A program made the position numbers and the translations under genes. 64,000 bases of DNA from Sphagnum magellanicum (taxonomy: Eukaryota; Streptophyta; Sphagnopsida; Sphagnales; Sphagnaceae), in the NCBI GenBank assembly GCA_021904315.1, contig CM038907.1:30387223-30451222 (forward strand). The letters are read 5' to 3'. The notes under the pieces were generated by a model. It was not told where the DNA came from, made no database searches, and saw only the letters and a program-made list of their open reading frames with translations. Below, in pieces: positions 25,297 to 35,700 of this stretch. Numbering within the stretch: position 1 is the stretch's first letter; the number at the start of each line of letters is the position of its first letter.

Positions 25297-25586
25297 TCAT
25301 CACAAACTTCCCATCCCACAATTTGATAATGGAAATTGTGTGAAAATTGTTTTTTCATGGGTTTGTACGTTTTGCACACAAATGTCTTGTGTTTAAAACA
25401 CAAATGATGCATGTATAAATAGGATGAAATATTTTCATATTTTCATGAAAAAATTCATCCTACTTATACATGCATCATTTGTGTATTTAAATGCAAAACA
25501 TTCGTGTGCAAAACGTCCAAACCCATGGAAGAACAATTTCCACATGATTTCCATTTCCAAATCATGGGATGGGAAGTTTGTGGTGA
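25297..25586. mobile_element. Foldback / MITE-like inverted repeat, about 290 bp
   Basis: The left arm begins TCATCACAAACTTCCCATCCC and the right arm ends GGGATGGGAAGTTTGTGGTGA. The arms, about 130 bp each, stay complementary to the centre, with matching blocks AACCCATG/CATGGGTTTG, GCACACAAATG/CATTCGTGTGC and ACAAATGATGCATGTATAA with TTATACATGCATCATTTGT. They meet at a short A/T loop near 25440. There is no coding capacity. It sits within the minisatellite. I could not define a clear target duplication. Confidence 0.8.
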
Positions 25587-26480
25587 GTCTTGGGATTTTT
25601 CATAGGTTGCATGGGCTTTTCCCTTGGCTAATTAAACTTTTACGGAAGGTGCCTAGGTTTTTTAAAATAGCCTGGGTTTTAATTTCCTACACTAGCTAGG
25701 TTTGTTTTTTCTACACTTTCTACAAAAAGATGTTGATTAATATAATTGAAAAAGTGTCAATTTGAACTCAAATAGTTGAAATTTTAACATTTTTTAATTA
25801 TATTAGTTGACAAATACAAGTTGAAAAACACATGTTTTTCAATGATTAAAGAGGATCCTCTTTAATCATGTAGAGATTAGCTCATAATGAAATTCGTGAC
25901 ATAAGGGTGTACCATCGCTCTCTCCATACAATATGCCCAGTCTTTACAAATATGCAATAAAATGAAAGCATTGGCAAAATTTCTCACTAGTGCAATCTAA
26001 AAAATAATCTAGTGCCATGTTGTACAACAACTTTTCTTGGAAAAAAAAAGCACCAAAGTCACCACATGAGGAAAAATAGTTTGAAGTCACCATATTTAGA
26101 CGATAAGTTCCAACATTTTTTTTTTTGGGAATGTTTGGCATTTGGTGAGATTTTTTCCAAAAATTTATATTTAGTCAAATACTGTAGTACACTGGCCATT
26201 TCAACACATGTCCGTCGAATAATTAATTAATTTTGAAACATTCATTTCAACAGATGGAATATTTTTAAGTATCCATTATTTTCCTTCACAATATTTTTTG
26301 ATTTGGAAAAAATAATTTCAAAAAATTTCAACATTTCTGAAAATAATATAATTAGTGCCGAATTGGCCAATGTACTAAGGTATTTCTTTTTCCCAGAAAA
26401 ACGGGTGGGGGGGGGGCAACAATCGAATTTTAAAAAAAAAATCGATGTTTCTAAACATTGTTCAAGCAAGTAGCCTACTG
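25587..26480. other. Non-coding stretch with palindromes
   Basis: No gene is seen. The minisatellite ends near 25710. A perfect 28-bp palindrome lies at 25842-25869, preceded by TTGAAAAACA..TGTTTTTCAA. Partial inverse matches (GTAC.CTGGCCA at about 26188 and TTGGCCAATGTAC at about 26364) suggest a diverged inverted-repeat element. A G run lies at 26406-26416. Confidence 0.5.
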
Positions 26481-26499
26481 GCGAGGATATAAAATTCAT

Positions 26500-27126
26500 A
26501 GTTAGGGTTTCCTCTTTCCTTTGGATCTGGTGAATTTGTCGAAGGAGACCAGGGAATGGAGACAGACAGACAGACAGAGAGAAAAGAGGAGAAGAGAGTT
26601 TTGAGAATCTGCTAATTCGCGGCTATAATTTCGGAGAGTACCTATTGTTGCTATTGTTCTTTGCGACTAAGAAGAAACACGTGTGGCATATTCAAAATCA
26701 CGGCGGAAGAAGAAGAAGAAGAAATAAGAAGAAGAAAACTTGTGAACAGATTTTCAGTAAAGAAGAACAAGATTCTATGAGAAACACTTGTGGCATATTC
26801 TAGAAGAAGAAAGCTCTTTAGAGTTTCTCGAATTCTTTTTTCTCATACGGACTTAGAGACTGTTTTGTGCAGATTTCTTTCGTCGATCGTCGTGCAGGAG
26901 TTTCTTGTTTCCTGTAGCAATTTTCGGGTAAATTTCAAGCCAAAGTATCGAGAAAGAAAGAGGAAGAAGAGAGAACAATAGATGCCTTTGCGATACAGGG
27001 CTGCAGCAATTTGAGGAATTCAGAACTCGCACAGATCCTTTTCCTCTGAAAGATTTGCAACACAGGAACCAGCGGTGAGCATGGAAGGACGAGAGCTTGC
27101 TGATTGATGCAGAGGATTTTTGAGGC
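26500..27126 (+). promoter_or_regulatory. 5' leader of gene 1 with several upstream ATGs
   Basis: The stretch changes from AT-rich to purine-rich (GACAGACAGACAGAGAG at 26560, GAAGAAGAAGAAGAAG at 26708), as in many plant leaders. Short upstream frames are 26777-26803, 26982-27014, 27081-27107 and 27107-27160. The last overlaps the main ATG at 27127. AGAAACAC.TGTGGCATATTC occurs twice, about 107 bp apart (26673 and 26780). The transcription start cannot be placed from sequence alone. Confidence 0.5.
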
Positions 27127-29290
27127 ATGGATCCATCAGAATTTCGTCAGAAGGGGATGATGACTCATCATGGCCAAGCTCATGCACCTCCTCTCCACAT
27201 CACGGATATTACACAGTCTTGGAGACAACCTCAACAACCACAGAGGGATGTGTGCACACGAAGAGGGGCTGTTCATGATGGGTTTCGAAAGGGTCTTCCG
27301 GAAATTGAGCAATTGGAAAGGGAGCAGGGTTTAATCAAGGGAATGCAAGCTCTTGGACGATTCATGCAAACACATCCTGACTACTGGAATGAATCCTCTT
27401 CTCAGTTACTCCTTGAGGTAAAGTCTTACTGGTGTCTTCATCTTCTTGAAGTGAGACACTTCATACACAACAGCTATGTCACAGCTGAACCCTAAAACCT
27501 TTTGCATCCGATGTGAACCTTGCACCTTGTTCCTTTTAGTTTCACCCTTACTACACACATGGAGGAAGAGTGAAACTACTTAATCCCCACTCTGATTATA
27601 GTTTGAAGCTTGCTGCAATTCAGTATGTTTTCATGCCCAAAGGTTAACAGTGGCAACAGACCTATGAATGCTTTCATGTCCAAAGATTAACAGCAGCAAC
27701 AGACCCATGTTTGTTTTCATGTCTAAAGGTTAATAGCAGCACGAGACCAATGTATGTTTTCATGTCCAAAGCTTAGCAGCAGCAACAGACCCATTCAACT
27801 TTTCTTGAGAAAGATGATGATCTCCTACTTCAAAGCTGTACAATGTTTCTGTACTTGGTAGTTGGAAAAACATGTCATGTTGGAGGTTCCTGCAATGGTG
27901 TCACACCCATATCTTCATTTAGATCTATTTTGAACCTATTATCATAGTTTGCTTTGCATCATGTATGAATTGTTGGCACAGCAGGCTGCAACAAAAAAGA
28001 GGGTTGTGTGATCCAAGACCAAATTGCAATTTTAATGAGGACAAGCTATACAACAAATGGAAGAGATTGTGGTCTTGACTATTGTGCACAGTGGAGTTGA
28101 CAGGAGGTTGCCAATTTGAACATTGCAGCTTCAAGTGGAGAAGTCCATGACCATGCCTTATTCATAACAGGCTTGGTGGCCCCAATGATAGAGATTCTTG
28201 ATGCACAACAAGAGACAGTGAAAAAGACAAGGCAGCTTGCAGCAGAAAAGGACCAGCAGGCTACAATGGCACTACAGAAACTGCAAGTTGAAAACAAGAA
28301 GGCGCTTCAGCAGTTGCAAGAGGGCTCTGAGAGGGCAGCCCAAAACAAAGCTTTCTGTGATTCGCTCTTACTGTAAGAATGACTATCTGCACCAGATGCC
28401 CAGGTCCTACTAATTTCTTGTCCCATGAAACAGGCTTTGGAACATGTTAACCCCGAACCATCTTTAGTTGTACCTCATAAGGAGCTTTATTCAATTGGCG
28501 TCTTTACCTTCTTGTGCCCCTTGTGTTGCACTACTTTCAAAGTGCATAGGAAGGAGTTTGGTTTAAATCCTACACATTCTTATCAGGATGGTAAGACCTT
28601 GGTTGCAATCATATGTAATGTTAATCTCCTACAGATGCATAATTTGCCTGGGTCATGTGACTCCTGTTAGGTTTTGTATTACTGCTGCATTAAGCATTCA
28701 CTCAACACATTCTTTTGAACAGGGATTTGGAAGCAATGAGGCATGCAGCACAGGAGGCACAGTGTCAACTAGAAAGAAAAGAGAAAGAAGTTCAGCAATT
28801 TCTGGAGGAGAAGCAAGCACTGCTCTCTTACCTTGTATTTGGAGGACCTTCTGCGTTTGTTGAGTGGGCAACAGAGGAGATGCAAGAACAGGGTTTCGAC
28901 CTTGCAGAAACACTTGAGCAGGTTTGGTGGCCACACAAAAACAGGCAGGACCTTGTCCAAGATAAACTGCCTCTAGAAAACCCAATTGAGAGTCATGTAC
29001 AAGAGGTATCTGTTGACAGACAGAGCTCATCAAGGAACCAGGAGCTTTCATCTAAAGAAACCAATGGACAAAATACGTCAGATCCTTTATCCAGCATTGG
29101 TGAGGTGGAGAAGCTACTGTGGTTGATTGGCTCAGAGGTATTTCAACAAGGAGTGGAGAGTTATAACCAAGTAGCTGCAAAGGGGGTCTTTTCTGTACCC
29201 ATGGCTGTGATTGCATTCTGGTTTGGTCTGGCTGGTCGAATGATGTCCCTTGGGACACACATCCTTCTGTCAAAGTTGATCAAACAGTAA
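27127..29290 (+). CDS. Coiled-coil protein with predicted C-terminal membrane anchor, 375 aa, three exons
   Basis: Three exons fit with consistent phases: 27127-27417, 28104-28372 and 28723-29290. Donors are GAG|GTAAAG and CT|GTAAGA; acceptors are TTGACAG|GAG and AACAG|GGA. Other acceptors at the first junction (such as TGCACAG at 28091) would bring in a TGA. The N-terminus is polar and Gln/His-rich with QLEREQGLIKGMQALGRFMQ. Residues about 125-235 form a coiled coil (QQETVKKTRQLAAEKDQQA, KALQQLQEGSERAAQN, LERKEKEVQQFLEEKQALL). A conserved-looking FGGPSAFVEWATEEM follows. The tail has about 20 hydrophobic residues (VFSVPMAVIAFWFGLAGRMM, about 342-361), ending 14 residues before the stop. That suggests a tail-anchored protein. 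I do not recognise the family, and an extra small exon in intron 1 cannot be excluded. Confidence 0.75.
27625..27796 (+). repeat. Tandem repeat in intron 1 of gene 1, 4 x 43 bp
   Basis: The word TCATG(C/T)C(C/T)AAAG recurs at 27631, 27674, 27717 and 27760, exactly 43 bp apart. Each copy continues with (G/A)(G/C)TTA(A/G)(C/T)AG and GCAACAGACC.ATG. It is purely intronic. Confidence 0.9.
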
Positions 29291-29450
29291 GCCTGGTATC
29301 CAAAGGTTTGCTGATTGTCTCAAGAAAACAATATTCAGGTTGGGACTCACTTGTCAAATGATGTCCCAGAGAACAGCCATTATTTGATCAAAGTTGGTCA
29401 AACAGTAAAAAGTCATTATCTCAAGGCTTGCTGATTGTCTCAAGAAAACA
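29215..29450 (+). repeat. 118-bp tandem duplication across the stop codon of gene 1
   Basis: Unit one (29215-29332) holds the last 25 codons, the stop and the start of the 3' UTR. Unit two (29333-29450) follows directly. Matching words are ATTC.GGTT, AATGATGTCCC, CAAAGTTG.TCAAACAGTAA and TTGCTGATTGTCTCAAGAAAACA, at offsets of 118-120 bp. The second copy is more diverged and lies after the stop codon of the first. Confidence 0.85.
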
Positions 29451-30355
29451 CAGCTTCACAGGAAATGGAAATCAATGATTTGCTTCAGCAAATAGCAGGA
29501 GGTGTTTGATGCACCTTGCCAATTTCAGAACAGGTCCAGAACAGATGTAGGTATTCTAATAGATGTAAGTGTTCTCATTTGTACAGAAGTAGGTAGGCAG
29601 TACGAAGAACATATAGGTGTAGACTAGAGATTGACTGAATCATATCTACAACAGAGCTCTGCTGCAATATCCAGCCAGGAAAAGGATGGTTCGGTAAGTA
29701 GTAACTGGAATCCTCCATTCTAAGGGAAGTCTCTGTACACTACAGTTGCATATTTATGCATCTTTGAAAACTAATGTCTTACATTGCATGATCAGTTATT
29801 GGAGGCTTGTGCATTCATCATCAACACACTGTTTGTGCATGGTCAAAGTATTTGGTGCAAATTGATGTCCCCACCTTTGGGGCATATTGTCATGGATAGA
29901 TAGATGTGAAAGGATGGGCCAACGGCTAAATGTGAATAACATTGTGCTGACGGTTGGATGTGGAAGTTCATGAGAGAATTTGGAAATACCTGAAGTGGGC
30001 CTGATACCATGGTGACAAATGGAGGTGCCTCATTAGAGTGTGAGTATGATAGGGTTCGAGCAAAGAACATAACGCACAATGAGGAATACTTGAAATCTCT
30101 CAACCTTGTGCCTCTTCTCCTTAGGTGAGATTTTATGGACATCTGGAAGTAGTTGACCAATGTTTACAGTTCTAAAAAAAATTGCTCCAAGTAAAGTGCA
30201 TGTCTTTTCATTGAGCTATGGTTTGTATGTGTCTTATAGTGTCCATGCAATCTCATAGAAAGCAGTTGCGGTGAAAGGGCATTGTGGCATCAAAGACCTG
30301 CAAAAGCTTCCAATATGTCGTAGTTTGCGATGCAAACACAACATAGTGGTACTCA
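29451..30355 (+). other. 3' flank of gene 1, no further gene
   Basis: After the duplication the sequence is probably 3' UTR up to about 29700, then intergenic. I see no convincing polyadenylation signal, no domain and no repeat of note. Confidence 0.4.
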
Positions 30356-31763
30356 ATGGCTTCAAGTTCAGGTGAAAGTTGTGATGGTAAGCACTCTAGC
30401 TCACCTTTAGGTTTAGAGTTTGCAGGGGGTGAAAAATGTGAGCCTTCATTAGAAGAAACATCAAAAGAGTTGGAAGTTCAAGCAACACACATTCAAGCCA
30501 TTAATCGATTGAACTTGATTATGCACAAGAACCATAAGGTAGGCTCTTCACTCACGCTTCTTGAACACCCTTACTCAAATTTTTCCTCTCATGGTATTTA
30601 TTTTGAATTTTTTATTTCCATTTGAATTCCTGCACAAATGCTTCAATTGCATGTTCCTTGATCAAACTCCTACATGTCTTCTATTTAAATTTCTAATGTC
30701 AGTCAAATTACCACCCAAGCACTTGAATTAATGCACATATGCTCAAACTCAAATCGTTCATGTTTTTTTTCATGGATTTTTGTTGTGGATTTGAAAGTCC
30801 TCCTTGAGTGCTTGAGTTGATAGGTTCTTTTTCAGACTCATCATGATGATCTTTTTTATGGATTTTTGCAATCCATTTGAAAGTCTTGCACAAGTGCTTC
30901 AGTTGATTGGTTGTTGCTCAAACTCCATCTATTAACCAGTTTTTTATGAAGATCTATTCTCCATTCGAGAGTCTAGTGTAAATGCTTGAACTAATTGGAT
31001 GTTCATGCTCAACTTCCTAGGCTACATTCTCTTATGCATTGCAAGTTTTATTGTAGATTCAACTAAATGAATGTACAAGGTTGTGTTACATTGTCCTGTG
31101 CATTGCAAACCTTATTACAAATTTGACTAAATGAATGTATAAGTTGAAGTGTCAAATATTTCCACGTGGGGCTTGTGATGAGGTTTGTGATGAGTGCACT
31201 TATGTTTGCAGAAAGTTGAACTATTGCAACCTTGGAAGGTGAGAAGACCCTCACAAAAGGCGGCCATGGTTAAACCAGGAAACACCAACAGAAAGTTACC
31301 TAACACCAGCAATTCTAGAACATTGCTTTAGATGATTATGAGGAGAAATATAAATGAAAGAGCATCCTCATCAATAGGTGATGACAATGACACAGTAGAT
31401 CAAAACACAAATGGCGAGCTATTGCACCTGCCTTTGATTGATTGGCAAAAGATGTCAGCAAATGTTACCACCAAACTGAGTTTATCAAAACCCACAAATG
31501 CCAATGCAATCCCAATGCTCTTTGGTATGCAAGGCACATGTGATTTGAATGGTATGTCGAATAATATCTTGAATGTGCAACCCTATAATCAAATGCCTAG
31601 GTTGAACAATGCCTTGCCTAACAATTTTAGGAACATTTGTTTTGGAATGCAAGGGGGTTTGGGTGGATTGTTTTGTATGAATTTGGGGCAATGGAACCCT
31701 TTGCAACAAATGCAAGCTTTGCAAACTTTAGCAATTATGCCTTTTGGGATGTCAAAGAAGTAA
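30356..31763 (+). pseudogene. Candidate two-exon gene or gene relic
   Basis: ATG at 30356 (MASSSGESCDGK) opens 61 codons ending at a good donor AAG|GTAGGC (30538/30539). An acceptor TTTGCAG|AAA at 31211/31212 continues in the same phase (KVELLQPWKVRRPSQKAAM). That frame meets TAG at 31329, then stays open for 143 more codons to TAA at 31761, through FGMQGGLGGLFCMNLGQWNP and MPFGMSKK. Read literally it is a 100-residue protein. Read through the TAG it would be about 240 residues, ending in a Met/Gly/Gln/Asn-rich tail. I know no matching family. The stop and the surrounding transposon remnants favour a relic. Confidence 0.35.
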
Positions 31764-32790
31764 CATGCAATTGTGCAGCGCAAGGCATGTAAGCAATAGT
31801 GGCCAATGCACGCAAGATGATTATGCTAAAAAGAACTAATGGGAAAAAACCATTTTTTGTGACTTGTGATTTTATGGGAAACCCAAACCCCCTCATCGGA
31901 ACATTTGTTTCCATGGGACAACAACATTTGTATTTGGATCAAAGTTGTGTAAGGTAACAAATTTGGGGATGATGCCATCCATATATCTCCTTCTCATAAA
32001 TTGAGATCATTAGATCCAATGTAGGTACAAAGATATTTCCAATTATACCTAATTATTCATTCATGTTATGTTACATGGTTGATTGTATGAACATGGTGGT
32101 TTGCAGAAAACCATGACATTCAAGGGTTTATTGTGACATTTGTAAATATTAATATCAAGGATCAAGGTTGATTTCATTAACCCTACTAGCAAAATGCCAT
32201 TTGCCTTAGGGGAAAATTATGGTGTGGTAGGGATAATGTTCCATGGGGCCCAAATTCAACTAGGGCTTTGTACTGTAGTTGTGACATGTGTGAAGAAAAA
32301 GGTAATTAAACTACCATGTTCAAATGAAGTTGGTTCATAAATGAAAAAGATGGCAAATAATGTTATGTGGCGTGGAAAAGATGTATTATTTAAGTAGTCC
32401 ATTTGTTGCAATTCTTAGTAAATGGCCATATTCAAGATTGAGTCTACATGTTAGGGACAAGTTTCAGGACTTACTAATCAAAGTCTTGATCAAATTTTTT
32501 CCCTATCAAAATCAGCACTATATCCTAAAAGTCCTTTTTTTGGAGGGATTTTTTGAATTTTGACACAATGTTGCTTAACTCAATTGTGCCCCACCTATTT
32601 TTCCCTATTCTCTTGTGCGTAACTTGTGGGTTTCATAGCAATGTCCATTTTTTTTTCTCCTTTGTGTTTGAGCTTGGTGGCGTTTTTCTTTATAACTTTG
32701 TCATGTAAAACTTTAGGTTATCTTGGAGCTACCTGAGGTTTTCAAAAGCTTTAGGTTTTCATACCTTTCTTGTGTGGCTCACAGTTTAAG
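31764..32790. other. Intergenic, nothing recognised
   Basis: AT-rich with stops in all frames. Short frames here lack protein-like composition. Confidence 0.4.
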
Positions 32791-32799
32791 GAGTTAAAT

Positions 32800-35700
32800 G
32801 ATTAATGTTGGGAGGTGCAAAAAAGACAGTTAGTGTTGTAGTAACACAAAATGATGAGGTGATTGTTGCTAAGAAAAGGTATAAGATCACTATTGAAGAT
32901 TTTCAAAATGTGCATGCAATGACTACTACATAGTTGACTATTGTTGAAGAAGTTCTATAGATTGCCTTACAATTGACACCCTAGTTGACACTTGAGTTTT
33001 CTGTACATCATTTGTCAAATGATTTTGAAGGCTCATTATGTAACTTGATCAACAATATTCCTAGAATTTTTGAAACTAATGTAACAAGCCCAGAAACAAA
33101 TGTGGTTCTTGTGCCAAGAGATTTTTCCAACATTTTGAAATAACTTGAAACAAAAAAGGTGTTGGTTCTCAACACGAAGAGGTATCAAATGTCAAAATTG
33201 AAGGAACAAGAATTGGTTTGGGTAGATCAGGTAGCCAAGCTTTTAGACTTTGTTGTTATGAGAAAAGTAAGTCGAAGATATCTCAACTTGAGTTTGAAGT
33301 GACAATGCTTCAAGAAATGTTGAAGAAAATGCAAGAAGGTGGGGGATTTATGTTTTACCCATAACCAATGCTTCATTGTCCTAATTATACATTTGATGCT
33401 AGTGATCTATAATGCTCAGGAAAATTCATTGTCATTGTCAATGAGTGCCCTATTTGTGCATAATCATTTCCTTGTAAAGACATTATTGTTGCTAGTTGTG
33501 GGCACACATATCATGTCTCTTGTATTGCATATGTTGTTGCTACTCATCAATTTTGCAAGGTTGCTAATTATGGGCAAAAATCTCACCACAATTGGCTATC
33601 AATGATTAGAATTTGATCCTTGAATGAAGATGCCTTGACCTCCTTGAAAGCCCAATCACCAATGCGCTTGTCTTGGTTATAAAAATTGAAAAACAAAGCT
33701 AACATTTCAAGTGATATTTTGCTTGAAGCTATTGAAGTTGATTTCTTATGCTTGAATTGCAAATGAAGTGACATGCTCTAGAATGATTATGATTGTTTTA
33801 GGTTTGAGTAATCCTATAAATCTCTTAGGTCTCCTTTGAGAAAATGTTTAGAAGAGTAATCATGAGATATTTGCAGAGTTCTAATTTTAGTCCAAGATAT
33901 GTGCTTGGAAGTCATGGATTCCATTTTACATGGACTTGTTCCTTGAAGGTCCCTTTGAAGTCTATGAGAAGGCCATGGAATCCAATATATGTGGAAGTCA
34001 TGCCTTGAAATTCCATGGAAAGTCCATTGAATCTAGATCAAAATCTTGATTCCTTCATGTTCAATTCATGTTAAACAGGTGCTTGCATATGCTTGGACAT
34101 GTCCATTTCTTTGAATCCTTGTTTTTTTATTTAGGACTGAGTCTTTACAAGCATTTGCATAGGGTTGTAAACTTTAGCTATAAAATACCTTATGATTCAT
34201 GTGTTTTGAATTACCTCAAATGTTTTTAATGTTCTTTTTTCTTTTCATGATTTTTATGCAAGGGGTTGCCAAAAAAAAGAAGGATTTTGTGTAGGTTCAA
34301 CATCTAAAGTTGTTCACGATAATTTGTAGAACATGTTGAACAATACAGTAACTAATGGATCAACTTATTATTGTGTTGATTACATTCCATCACAAACCAC
34401 AACTACAAGTCTTTCTACTATGCAGTGTATGGAATTGGAAAAAATTGATTGTACCATAAAGGCTTCAATCACAAAGTCATTCACGCAAAGTCTAGACACA
34501 ATACCAACAATTCTCTGCATTACATGTAATGTCAACAAATCAGATATTGTGTTGTAAGTAACCTGTCATCTTTACTCAATTTCAATGAACTATTTCCTGA
34601 ATTTATATACATATTTTTGTGTTATATCAATGTTTTAGAATCAACACCTACAAGTGATCAAAAGTTGTGATGGGACATGGTGCGACAACACAAAAACTTG
34701 TGGAGATCGAAGATTCTAGTGATGAAAACAACAAAACAAGTGTTGGTGCAAAATAATGATTCATTGAAATAGTGCTAAAAGTTTGTGAAACCACATAAAT
34801 CACATTGAAGGAGGTGTAGCCACAAATGGCAGAACAAGAATTCGTGTTTCCATCATCATCTCAATTGGGTTTGAAAAACTTACCAGTTTCTGTACCAGGA
34901 AATAGAAAAGAGCATTTGTGGAAGATGGATCATAAGACTCTCATGCACAAAGAATAATAAAGATTTCAAAAGAGAATAAATATTTTTTCATTCCAACTAA
35001 ATAAAATTATTCCAAACAGGTGGAAAGAATGGAGATGTGGAAGAAGATGGGAGAAAGTGAAGATGTTTGGGCTAGTAAGGTTGGTTTGGTCACATTGTTG
35101 GCCATTGAGTGGAAGGAACCACATCATGACACTTTGGTAGAATTTTTGAACACCTTTGTGATCAAGGGGTCTGAGATTTATTGTGGGAGGATAAACATAG
35201 TGTATGTCATTAACAAACAATTGATAGCTGATGCACTTGGTGTCTATCAAAGTGGGTATATTGAGGATCCTAAAGGATCGGTGACCAAAACGTTGGCAAA
35301 AGAATTGTTGTTTAAGCATGATATCAAACTTCCATACACCAATGTAGATTGGTGGAATGTTAAGAAATGCAGAATGCCAATTAACATTAGATACCTAATT
35401 GTCATATTTGTGATTTACTAGAGGGAGAAGGTGAATTACATGAGCAACAAGAATGCATTGACATTCATGAAAGTGGAAGGAATTGAAGTAGTTTGGGCAT
35501 AGACTATGTTCAATAATTTGTGTAGTGAGTTGGATAGATGGACAAAGATGTACGAGAAGATGTAGGTAGGGGGAAAGCAGAAAGAGTTGTTTTGGTACAT
35601 GTTTCAAGAAGACCTTGAAGTTATAGAGAAAGAGATAACTTAGAAACTAAAAAAAAATCCAAAAGGATTAAGGATGAGTTACAACATGTTTTAGATAGTA

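Noticed and set aside
28091-28103. Acceptor TGCACAG for exon 2 of gene 1
   Set aside because: It would bring a TGA (28098-28100) into frame; the acceptor at 28102-28103 avoids it.
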